Shown piece by piece: positions 40,153 to 48,894 of a stretch of DNA of 64,000 bases. The position numbers were made by a program, and so were the translations under genes. Below the pieces are notes generated by a model. That model did no database searches. It was not told where the DNA came from and saw only the letters and a program-made list of their open reading frames with translations. The stretch comes from Mesostigma viride (taxonomy: Eukaryota; Streptophyta; Mesostigmatophyceae; Mesostigmatales; Mesostigmataceae), in the NCBI GenBank assembly GCA_009746045.1, contig RPFO01001857.1, positions 62,001-126,000 of the forward strand, read 5' to 3'. Within the stretch, counting starts at the first letter, position 1, and the number at the start of each line of letters is the position of its first letter.

Positions 40153-41033
40153 AGTTACGTTAAATAGTGCCGGAACCTTTTGCCGCCTGAGGCAAATCGG
40201 TCCGTAACACTATTTTGCCCGGAATAACCACTTCCGAGCACCCAAGTTAATTCGGCCGAATTAACTTGGGTGCTCGGAAGTGGTTATTCCGGGCAAAATA
40301 GTGTGACGGACCGATTTGCCTCAGGCGGCAAAAGGTTCCAGCACTATTTAACGTAACTAAAACCTGGCCTCGTGGAGGGGGACGAAGAGCCCGAGACATC
40401 CGCCTAGGCCACTGAGCACGCACCACTAAATGCGCCGGAGCTGCCTCAGTGAGGATTCGAACCCCTGACCTCCAAGGTGCACAGGTTTTAGTTACGTTAA
40501 ATAGTGCTGGAACCTTTTGCCGCCTGAGGCAAATCGGTCCGTAACACTATTTTGCCCGGAATAACCACTTCCGAGCACCCAAGTTAATTCGGCCGAATTA
40601 ACTTGGGTGCTCGGAAGTGGTTATTCCGGGCAAAATAGTGTGACGGACCGATTTGCCTCAGGCGGCAAAAGGTTCCAGCACTATTTAACGTAACTAAAAC
40701 CTGTGCACCTTGGAGGTCAGGGGTTCGAATCCTCACTGAGGCAGTTCCGGCGCATTTAGTGGTGCGTGCTCAGTGGCCTAGGCGGATGTCTCGGGCTCTT
40801 CGTCCCCCCTCCACGAGGCCAGGTTTTAGTTACGTTAAATAGTGCCGGAACCTTTTGCCGCCTGAGGCAAATCGGTCCGTAACACTATTTTGCCCGGAAT
40901 AACCACTTCCGAGCACCCAAGTTAATTCGGCCGAATTAACTTGGGTGCTCGGAAGTGGTTATTCCGGGCAAAATAGTGTGACGGACCGATTTGCCTCAGG
41001 CGGCAAAAGGTTCCAGCACTATTTAACGTAACT
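40153..41033. mobile_element. 881-bp nested palindromic element (H-S-H-S'-H), cluster 1
   Basis: Three 206-bp units H (40153-40358, 40490-40695, 40828-41033) are each a near-perfect palindrome starting AGTTACGTTAAATAGTG and ending with its reverse complement, with GAATTAACTTGG at the fold. They alternate with spacer S (40359-40489) and its reverse complement S' (40696-40827). The complete insert is therefore one palindrome centred in the middle H. The flanking target TGGAC is duplicated (40148-40152 and 41034-41038). No coding sequence is present. Short frames inside it are artefacts of the repeat. Confidence 0.92.
40696..40827 (+). repeat. Spacer S' with Pol III B-box and tRNA-like segments
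   Basis: A 132-bp unit with its own AAAACCTG...CAGGTTTT terminal inverted repeat. It holds GGTTCGAATCC, an exact match to the tRNA B-box / T-arm consensus, followed later by GCTCAGTGGCCTAGGCGG, which looks like a D-arm. The T-arm-like part precedes the D-arm-like part, the reverse of a normal tRNA. Copies in either orientation lie at 40359-40489, 46174-46305, 46512-46643, 46850-46973 (diverged) and 47180-47311. Confidence 0.6.
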
Positions 41034-42265
41034 TGGACCTCATCGATCTCGTCAACTACACGTACGACGCACACCTGTTCACGAACGAGGACAAGAGCAC
41101 GTACCTCCGACGCCTCATGAGCGAGAGGGAGAGGGAGAAGGATTACGCCGAGTCGGGACGTCCCATCCCTTTCCATCGCAACACCAACCCGACCTGGACG
41201 ACTCTCGTGCGCATGATCATGGAAGGGTCCGATATCGACCCTCGCGAGACGTGCGATCGGCCCGGCGACGTGGGCGAGCTCCGCGCCGCCCTAGAAACGC
41301 ACCTCGCGGAACGCGAGAAGGATCCAGGTGTCTATCTTGTCGTGGACAGGGCCCTCCGGAACCGACTTACAAACTTGTCCACGTGGAAAGAGGTGATCGA
41401 CACCATCGCGACGCTGGACCACAGACTGATGGACATCCTCTACATGTTGGCGAAGTGGGTGCACCGATACCTGAAAACGTCTTTCATGAGGGACGTCGCC
41501 ATACGGTACAAGGAGGACTTTCATAAGATCCTGAGCGACATCCCCGTCGTCACACGAGAAATGATCGTGTACCGAGGCGTGTCCAACGACTATTACCGAC
41601 ACGGGGAATCCGCCTTTCATACGTCGGATGTGTACAAAAACCTGCACCCCGTGTCGACGTCCGTCGACCCGAGCCAGTCGATTCGGTTCATGACCGCGAT
41701 GACGAGCTGGGGGAGCGAGAGGACGCCGGACTGCTGCTTCAAGATCATCCACCTCATGCCGGGGACCCCTGCCTTGTGCGTATGGCCTATCGCGGCCGAA
41801 CCCGAACAGGCGGAAATCTTGTTGCCCCCGGGCGTGGTATACCAGATCAAGTCGCATACCAGGAGGCCGATGCTGGCCAAAGTCCCCGAGTTCACGCCGA
41901 ACAAGGCGGTACGAGACGAGGTCTGTTGGGACCGCGTCGTGAAAAGAGCCAAGAGAGGGGGGCACCACGATCCGTACATCGATCGATGGGTCTCGGAAAT
42001 CTACGTGGACGGGTCGGAGCTCGCCGCGAAGAAGAGGAAGCGGGAGTCGGACCACTCGTCGCGAGGAAGCGGAGGCGGTCCTTCCGCGAGACGCGACGAC
42101 CCTCCTCCGCGTCCGAAAGAGATCGAGCGGGGTTCCGAACCGTACGCAACGCCGAAACCGGTCGAACGAACTTTGGAGAAGACCAAGAAAGCGCGAGTGG
42201 CTAAGAAGGACAGTGCACCGCCCCCCGGGAAACCGACGTGGACGGGATTGCGCGGACGTATGTGA
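41034..42265 (+). pseudogene. ADP-ribosyltransferase-like gene, 3' part with catalytic domain
   Basis: After LIDLVNYTYDAHLF the protein has an ADP-ribosyltransferase fold of the R-S-E type: REMIVYRGVSNDYY with the NAD-binding Arg, LHPVSTSVDP with the Ser-Thr-Ser motif, and EQAEILLPPGVVYQI with the catalytic Glu in a Q-x-E setting. The C-terminal 120 residues are charged and disordered (KKRKRESDHSSRG), ending GLRGRM. Such enzymes transfer ADP-ribose from NAD to host proteins; target unknown. Upstream codons lie at 39781-40152. The split means no full-length product, though internal ATGs could allow a truncated one. Confidence 0.72.
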
Positions 42266-42314
42266 TCGACGGCGACGGTTGATAAATAATGTTACGAGAG
42301 TGTATGGGAGACGA

Positions 42315-43975
42315 ATGCCCCCGAAAAAGAAGATCGCGACTAGTACTCCGAAGAGACGCGTCGCCCCCAAGCGCAAGGAGCCCAAGGTCACGCGTCGAAG
42401 CACGACGCTCCAGAGGGCGGTGCGGAGGAAAGGTCACGTCGCGCGGGCCGAAGAGGTACCAGAACTGACGGAGGAAGACAAGGAGGAATGGTTTGGATTC
42501 ATTGAGAACTTTGAAAACCTTCCGAACACTTCCCAAGATCCGGTGTTCACCGGTGCGGACGATATACTCGATGTCCCCCCGATCCATTATGACCTGGATA
42601 TGTTCGGCGCCGATCCGAATTTGTCGTTCGATACGCTGACAAACCGTGATTATGAGGTTACTCACCCTTTTTCCCCGACACGACCTATGTACGACCTTAT
42701 AACTACGCCAGCCGCGGCCGAACCCCTGCCGAGTGACATTCCTCCCACGAGGAAACGCCGCATGTCCAATAACGACCAGTTGGCATTTATGGAGAACGTG
42801 CCTAAGAAAAAAAGGAGTGGCGGGAGACACGCTGCTCCACGGGTAAAGATTGAAGACGGGGTTTACAATGAAAAGAAGGGGACTAATGAGACTCCGGACA
42901 CATGGGTCGAGTTCGTTAGTTTCTACGGACCTTTTGGCAAAAACAAGTTGAAAGATTGGTCAAAAGAGGAGGCCGCGAGACAGTATCAAAACTTTTGGAT
43001 AGAGTCCAACGAGGGGAGTTGAACCTCGACGAGCTAGTGCGTGCCAGAGGCGCGAATTGGGACCACAAGATGGGACCGGGAATGACAGAGAGGTTGAGCC
43101 AGGTGCGCCCACCCATAGGAACGATGAAAGGGCGTTGGGAAAAGGCCGTAAGGAGTTTGAAAAAGTGACCGGTATCGATCGAACCCTCTTAAAAGACGGG
43201 GAACTGAAGTTGACGGAAAGCGACTTGAAAAAGGCGGCGATGGTGGTGAACAAAAACTTTTTTGCCAACGTTCCCTGTACACGAGGTCTTGTGGAAAATA
43301 GATGAGAAAGACGACCCCGAAACCCTTGCATACTCGCTAGGCAAGAACAAGATCGCACTCACAAGACCATCTGCGCTCAAGGCCTTCAAGGAGTTTTCTC
43401 CCGAGACCGAAATCGTGATAGACGAGGGGAAAGTGGTCCGATCGAACGCACAGAGATTGTTACAGTTCCTTGCACACGAAATGATCCATTCCGCAAATTC
43501 GAGGTGGGCTCCTATCCGCGATCTCCAATACGACTTCCATGGTCCTGTCTTCCATCGCAATAACCGTCTGTTCAACGGTCTTGACACCGTCCACGACTAC
43601 TTTGGACATAGTGTCCCAAAAAAGGATATCCCTTACATAGGGGACAGTGAGGAGACTTTTTCATTGTACGACTTTAAAAGGCCTCCCATTGGAGCGAGCG
43701 AGACAAGTAAAAAACACTACTCTGCGAGCGTTCTACCCTATACGCTTGACCAACTAGAGGAAATAGAAAAGATAACAAACGAGGCAGGTGTGCAAGAATT
43801 GAAAGATCACGATATTCAGAGGTACATGCGCACCCAGGTGCTGCGAAAGAAGCCCGGAACGAGGAGGGACTACCCGGAAGACTTCCTCCCCCTGGACGAC
43901 CGCGAGGACCCCGACACGCGCGACAAGAGGCGCTTTGTGAAGAAATATATGAAGAGACAAAAGACGTCCGCGTGA
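42315..43975 (+). pseudogene. SprT-like metallopeptidase paralogue, decayed (three frameshifts)
   Basis: Four frames align with the intact gene at 44053-45657. They run from MPPKKKIATSTPKRRVAPKR to about 42995, then GELNLDELVRARGANW to about 43150, LKKAAMVVNKNFFANV to about 43275, and the rest to 43975 with LAHEMIHSANSRWAP and FHGPVFHRNN. The HExxH zinc site is preserved but the protein cannot be made in one piece. The N-terminal 200 residues share only basic character with the sister gene, including an insert around ENLPNTSQDPVFTG. Tandem duplication followed by loss of one copy is the simplest history. Confidence 0.8.
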
Positions 43976-44052
43976 GGCGCTAATGGTCGTGCAGACAACC
44001 CTGGCAGTGGAGAATCAAAAATATGTGCCTGGAGTATATGGGAATAACACGC

Positions 44053-45657
44053 ATGCCCTCGAAAAGGAAAACCGCGACCCCGCCTGTGAAACGCACCACC
44101 GCTACCCGGAAGCCGACCGGCACGTCAGCGAAACGAAACACGAGGCCGAGAAAGAGTCACATCGCACGAGCCGGCGAAATCGACGATGGAGTCGAACCAA
44201 ATCTTACGACCAAAGTCGAGGACACGAACAAGAAGAAAGTGATGGAGTTGAAGGAAGAGGCGGAAAAACTTGCTGAGATAACCGACCCGTTCAACAACGA
44301 TTCCAACCTATCGTACGAGGAAAGCTTACCATTGGAGAGGCGACTGGACCAAATTGAAACCAGGATCGTGCCCGCGTTACAGCTTGAACGGAGAAGAGAG
44401 CAGATGAAATGGGACAAGGCCATGAAGGACGTGACGAGACAGCGCAGGAGTCACCTTCAACCCAAAAGCGAGGAGGCCCGGCGAAGACCGGACCCGAAGG
44501 TGAAGATGGAGGAACCCGCCGAGACGTGGTACGACCCGGTAGAAGGTGTTAGGAAGAAGCCGGACATGTGGGTCGAATTCAGCCACTACTTCGGACCTCA
44601 CTTGAAGAACAAAATGAAAGATTGGTCGATCGAAGAAACGGCGAAACAATTCAACGATTTTTCGGAAAGGGTACGCAAAGGGGAGCTGGACCTCAATGAG
44701 CTCGTACGCGCCAGGGGTGCAAACTGGAATCGCATAGTGGGACCGGGGATGACGAAGGGCATGGATCAGGTACGCCCCCCCCTCGGCACGATGAAGTGGC
44801 GTTGGAACAAGGCCGTCAAAGAGTTTGAAGACCTCACCGGCATGCAACGAAACGACTTGGTCAAAGACGGCAAGTTACGTTTGACCGACGCGGACTTGAA
44901 AAAGGCGGCCATGGTAGTTAACAAAAACTTCTTCGAGAACTCCTTCCCCTTACACGAAGTCATGTGGAGAGTAGAGAACGCCGACGAAGGGTATGCGAAG
45001 AATAATGACGCATATTCGCTGGGAAAATACAAAATCGCAGTCAACAGAGACGGTGGGGGGTGGGGGAAGGCGTCATCAGACAAAAACACCATTCTCACGG
45101 ACGAGGGGAGAGTGATCCGATCCGACGCGCAAAAATTGTTACAAGTCCTCGCGCACGAAATGATCCATTCCGCGAATGCGAGATGGGCCCCTGTCCGCGA
45201 TCTCAGATACGACGACCACGGCCCCATATTCCAACGCAACAACAAACTTTTCAACGGATTAGATAGCACGCACGACTACTTCGGACACGCGATCCAAACC
45301 AGCGAGATCCCTTTCATAGACGACGGAAAGGGAGGTCAAATGCTCCCGGTCAAATTGCCTCCGAGAGGCGCGTCCGAATATGGGTCACCATACTATCGAC
45401 GGCCTAATGGTACGACGCTCAAAAGGTTGCGAGACTTTCAAAATCAGTCGGATCGTGAAGGCCTGGACGAAATGAAAGAGAAGAGACCGCGACAATACCT
45501 GCGTAATTTCGTCCTCCGCAATAAACCCGGAAGGACGAAGGACGACGACAACTACCTGCCCCTCTTTGATCCCGAGGACGAGGACACGCGCGCCAAAAGG
45601 CTGAATGTCACGTCCAGGAGACAGCCTTCCATCAAGAAACGCAAGCTATCCGCGTGA
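44053..45657 (+). CDS. SprT-like zinc metallopeptidase
   Basis: 534 residues from ATG 44053, chosen to match the start of the sister copy (MPSKRKTATPP against MPPKKKIATST). A Lys/Arg-rich disordered N-terminus suits DNA binding. A middle helical region (DLNELVRARGANWNR) follows. The peptidase domain is at about residues 350-420, with VLAHEMIHSANARW (HExxH) and YDDHGPIFQRNN supplying the third His, the SprT/Spartan arrangement. Spartan enzymes degrade DNA-protein crosslinks; a role in viral genome maintenance is inferred. The C-terminus is basic (RRQPSIKKRKLSA). It converges on the next gene with a 4-bp gap. Confidence 0.7.
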   Translation: MPSKRKTATPPVKRTTATRKPTGTSAKRNTRPRKSHIARAGEIDDGVEPNLTTKVEDTNKKKVMELKEEAEKLAEITDPFNNDSNLSYEESLPLERRLDQIETRIVPALQLERRREQMKWDKAMKDVTRQRRSHLQPKSEEARRRPDPKVKMEEPAETWYDPVEGVRKKPDMWVEFSHYFGPHLKNKMKDWSIEETAKQFNDFSERVRKGELDLNELVRARGANWNRIVGPGMTKGMDQVRPPLGTMKWRWNKAVKEFEDLTGMQRNDLVKDGKLRLTDADLKKAAMVVNKNFFENSFPLHEVMWRVENADEGYAKNNDAYSLGKYKIAVNRDGGGWGKASSDKNTILTDEGRVIRSDAQKLLQVLAHEMIHSANARWAPVRDLRYDDHGPIFQRNNKLFNGLDSTHDYFGHAIQTSEIPFIDDGKGGQMLPVKLPPRGASEYGSPYYRRPNGTTLKRLRDFQNQSDREGLDEMKEKRPRQYLRNFVLRNKPGRTKDDDNYLPLFDPEDEDTRAKRLNVTSRRQPSIKKRKLSA

Positions 45658-45661
45658 GACC

Positions 45662-45967
45662 TCACGCGGCGAACGACAGCTTCGGGACGTAGGCGGTGCC
45701 CCCGTCGGCCATCGGGACCGCGTGGAACCTCGACAGGGTCGCGTCGGCGGCGAGGAAATCGGCCAGCGGAATCGGGCCGTTCGAGCTCCCGGTCGTGATG
45801 TTGACGTGACTCGAGACCCCCGCCGGGCGCACGGGCATCTCGACGAACGTCGCGCCGTGGACCGCGTAGTGCCCGTCTAGGACGCGCGCGATCAGGTCGA
45901 TGGCGCGCTTGTCGTCGTCCGATACCTCGGCGAAAGGCGGGACGATGACGGAAATGGCGCCGGCGAT
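45662..45967 (-). pseudogene. Unknown gene split by palindromic element, 3' part
   Basis: Encodes about 100 residues (AISVIVPPFAEVSDDDKRAI, DGHYAVHGATFVEMP, ending YVPKLSFAA). The frame is open and continues into the piece at 47518-47690 when the insert and one GCGAT duplication are removed, giving a protein of about 157 residues. Compact alternating hydrophobic strands suggest a beta-rich fold, possibly a structural protein. No family is recognised. Confidence 0.65.
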
Positions 45968-47517
45968 AGTTACGTTAAATAGTGCCGGAACCTTTTGCCG
46001 CCTGAGGCAAATCGGTCCGTAACACTATTTTGCCCGGAATAACCACTTCCGAGCACCCAAGTTAATTCGGCCGAATTAACTTGGGTGCTCGGAAGTGGTT
46101 ATTCCGGGCAAAATAGTGTTACGGACCGATTTGCCTCAGGCGGCAAAAGGTTCCGGCACTATTTAACGTAACTAAAACCTGGCCTCGTGGAGGGGGGACG
46201 AAGAGCCCGAGACATCCGCCTAGGCCGCTGAGCACGCACCACTAAATGCGCCGGAGCTGCCTCAGTGAGGATTCGAACCCCTGACCTCCAAGGTGCACAG
46301 GTTTTAGTTACGTTAAATAGTGCCGGAACCTTTTGCCGCCTGAGGCAAATCGGTCCGTCACACTATTTTGCCCGGAATAACCACTTCCGAGCACCCAAGT
46401 TAATTCGGCCGAATGAACTTGGGTGCTCGGAAGTGGTTATTCCGGGCAAAATAGTGTTACGGACCGATTTGCCTCAGGCGGCAAAAGGTTCCGGCACTAT
46501 TTAACGTAACTAAAACCTGTGCACCTTGGAGGTCAGGGGTTCGAATCCTCACTGAGGCAGCTCCGGCGCATTTAGTGGTGCGTGCTCAGCGGCCTAGGCG
46601 GATGTCTCGGGCTCTTCGTCCCCCCTCCACGAGGCCAGGTTTTAGTTACGTTAAATAGTGCCGGAACCTTTTGCCGCCTGAGGCAAATCGGTCCGTAACA
46701 CTATTTTGCCCGGAATAACCACTTCCGAGCACCCAAGTTCATTCGGCCGAATTAACTTGGGTGCTCGGAAGTGGTTATTCCGGGCAAAATAGTGTGACGG
46801 ACCGATTTGCCTCAGGCGGCAAAAGGTTCCGGCACTATTTAACCTAACTAAAACCTGGCCTCGTGGAGGGTGGGTTGAATATGAGACATCCGCCTAGGCC
46901 ACTGAGCACGCACCACTAAATGCGCCGGAGCTGTCCGGATTCGAACCCCTGACCTCCAAGGTGCACGGGTTTTAGTTAGGTTAAATAGTGCCGGAACCTT
47001 TTGCCGCCTGAGGCAAATCGGTCCGTCACACTATTTTGCCCGGAATAACCACTTCCGAGCACCCAAGTTAATTCGGCCGAATTAACTTGGGTGCTCGGAA
47101 GTGGTTATTCCGGGCAAAATAGTGTTACGGACCGATTTGCCTCAGGCGGCAAAAGGTTCCGGCACTATTTAACGTAACTAAAACCCGTGCACCTTGGAGG
47201 TCAGGGGTTCGAATCCTCACTGAGGCAGCTCCGGCGCATTTAGTGGTGCGTGCTCAGCGGCCTAGGCGGATGTCTCGGGCTCTTCGTCCCCCCTCCACGA
47301 GGCCAGGTTTTAGTTACGTTAAATAGTGCCGGAACCTTTTGCCGCCTGAGGCAAATCGGTCCGTAACACTATTTTGCCCGGAATAACCACTTCCGAGCAC
47401 CCAAGTTAATTCGGCCGAATTAACTTGGGTGCTCGGAAGTGGTTATTCCGGGCAAAATAGTGTTACGGACCGATTTGCCTCAGGCGGCAAAAGGTTCCGG
47501 CACTATTTAACGTAACT
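45968..47517. mobile_element. 1550-bp nested palindromic element (five H, four S), cluster 2
   Basis: H units at 45968-46173, 46306-46511, 46644-46849, 46974-47179 and 47312-47517, all 206 bp. They alternate with spacers at 46174-46305 (S), 46512-46643 (S'), 46850-46973 (S, diverged, 124 bp) and 47180-47311 (S'). Orientation flips at every step, so the whole insert is again self-complementary, centred near 46745. GCGAT is duplicated at 45963-45967 and 47518-47522. The third spacer has lost the GACGAAGAGCCC block and 8 bp. Individual H copies differ at a few positions, so this is not a recent simple amplification. Confidence 0.92.
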
Positions 47518-47690
47518 GCGATCTCGTGACTGGCGTTGTCGTACGCGAGCACGCCGGCGAGCACCCGCGCCGACGAGGACTGAGCGCGGAAGGAGAAGAC
47601 GGGGCGGTTGATGCCCGCGAGAGGGAACGCCTCGGACACGGGACAGTTGAGCGTGAGCATGACGTCGCGCTTCCAGGCGGTGGACGACAT
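47518..47690 (-). pseudogene. Unknown gene split by palindromic element, 5' part
   Basis: From ATG 47690 it encodes MSSTAWKRDVMLTLNCPVSE and ends HEIA at the insertion point. The start has a TATAAGAAG string just upstream on the coding strand side. Continues at 45662-45967. Confidence 0.65.
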
Positions 47691-47715
47691 CGTGTCTATA
47701 AGAAGAATGGATATA

Positions 47716-47826
47716 TTATTGCTCGACCGCCGCCGCCTTCTCACCCTCGGGACGCGTCTTGCGCCACTCGAGGTACTCGGCGAGAGCTCGCTGCATTCGT
47801 TTGCGTATACGATACACGCCGTACAT
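47716..47826 (-). CDS. Small basic 36-residue protein
   Basis: A short frame starting MYGVYRIRKRMQRALAEYLE and ending AAAVEQ. It fits exactly between two minus-strand genes, with 25 bp to the next start and 12 bp to the upstream stop, and its composition is Arg/Lys-rich and helical. It is short, so the call rests on spacing and composition. Confidence 0.35.
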   Translation of the reverse strand: MYGVYRIRKRMQRALAEYLEWRKTRPEGEKAAAVEQ

Positions 47827-47838
47827 TTTTCCCAGCGG

Positions 47839-48546
47839 CTACTTTTTGGATTTCGGGCGTGTTTTCGCTACCGCGTCTGCCACAATATTGTTTCCCCATC
47901 GCAGCTCCTCCAAATGCGAGGCGGCCTCGTCGTGTCTCTTTTGCGTTTCCTTCAACCAAGTACTCAGGTCTGGGACTGCGTCCCTCTTCCTTAGACCCAT
48001 GTTTGCCATCTGTTTTTCGTGAACACGTTTCGCGACGGCCTGCGGATGAGAGGGCAGTGCCGCGTTTCGCAACTCCTGGCGTTCCCGTTCCATCATTCGA
48101 AGGAGGGACTCCATGGACTGCTTTTGTGGGTCCTCGAATTCGTCCACACCGAGCACGACATCACGAGCACGAGGGGAAATGTTCCTGTACGACTTCGATT
48201 TGCCGCGGTATGGTCGGTCGACATACGCGTCATGGGCGTACGTTGCACTTCGCGGCTCATCGGGAATGTACGAGTCCACCATCTTCTTCCAGTCGGGCAC
48301 CTCGGACGTGAGTTTGCGACTCCGGTCGCCGAGGAGATCGCGAGCGCGCGGAGAGGTTGACATAGTAATCGTCGAGCTCGCGACCGCGTCCGTGTACAAG
48401 TCGTGTCCCGTTTTCTCCTCGCCGCCCTGTCTCACCGCATGTCGTCGCTTCTTCCCCGCGGCGCCGTGGAGACCGCAAAACACCCTGCCCGTCCGGCACT
48501 GCTTGCGGCATTTGGAGCCCTTCCGTGTCTTTCCTTTGCACTGCAT
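47839..48546 (-). CDS. Cys/His-motif basic protein
   Basis: 235 residues. The N-terminus (MQCKGKTRKGSKCRKQCRTG then CGLHG) is the same small zinc motif found at the start of the nuclease at 23004. The rest is basic and helical with a twice-occurring SPRARD string (STSPRARDLLGD and ISPRARDVVLG) and ends KTRPKSKK. It may be a DNA- or RNA-binding virion or factory protein. The frame is intact. Confidence 0.6.
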   Translation of the reverse strand: MQCKGKTRKGSKCRKQCRTGRVFCGLHGAAGKKRRHAVRQGGEEKTGHDLYTDAVASSTITMSTSPRARDLLGDRSRKLTSEVPDWKKMVDSYIPDEPRSATYAHDAYVDRPYRGKSKSYRNISPRARDVVLGVDEFEDPQKQSMESLLRMMERERQELRNAALPSHPQAVAKRVHEKQMANMGLRKRDAVPDLSTWLKETQKRHDEAASHLEELRWGNNIVADAVAKTRPKSKK

Positions 48547-48602
48547 CCTTTATAGTTTCACGCTTTACTTTTTTTTTTTTTTGTACAAAGGAGAGAAAGG
48601 AG

Positions 48603-48746
48603 ATGTCAGGAAGCGTTCGGACGAGCAACGGGATGAACGCGCGGCGGTGCGCGGAGATCGCCGTCGGGACGTGCCGCGCGTGCCTCGTGGCCGCCTGTCA
48701 CCTCGTGCTGGCCTCCTGGTGTCGCGCGGCGACCTGGCCGCAGTGA
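48603..48746 (+). CDS. Small Cys-rich 47-residue protein
   Basis: Starts MSGSVRTSNGMNARRCAEIA and contains five Cys in a short hydrophobic stretch (CRACLVAACHLVLASWC). It has a T12 tract and TTTGTACAAAGG just upstream. It could be a small membrane-associated protein; existence is supported only by the frame and its position in the gap. Confidence 0.35.
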   Translation: MSGSVRTSNGMNARRCAEIAVGTCRACLVAACHLVLASWCRAATWPQ

Positions 48747-48805
48747 GGGTCTACAACCTACTCCTAGTGTAGTGCATCATGTGTGAGAGTCTTGACAGAA
48801 GGAAG

Positions 48806-48816
48806 CTTTTTATTAC
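48806..48816 (-). terminator. Candidate polyadenylation signal of the RING gene
   Basis: On the minus strand AATAAAAAGC follows the RING gene stop by about 80 bases, a normal distance for a eukaryotic AATAAA signal. Confidence 0.45.
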
Positions 48817-48894
48817 AAGTCATTATAAATAAAAAGTCCTACTCGAGTCGGATGGTGTACAAACGCCCCATAGGGACTTGGTTACACAGTCTAT

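Noticed and set aside
40359-40489. A functional tRNA gene in spacer S
   Set aside because: Only the B-box/T-arm is convincing. No acceptor stem or anticodon arm pairs properly in the linear order, so it is reported as tRNA-like only.
40922-41176. Protein frames inside the palindromes (also 46265-46504 and 47463-47744)
   Set aside because: They read through inverted repeats into the flanking gene; no transposase or other motif is present.
45968-47517. A CRISPR-like array of repeats and spacers
   Set aside because: The spacers are copies of one sequence in alternating orientation, the repeats are 206-bp palindromes, and the insert has a target duplication.
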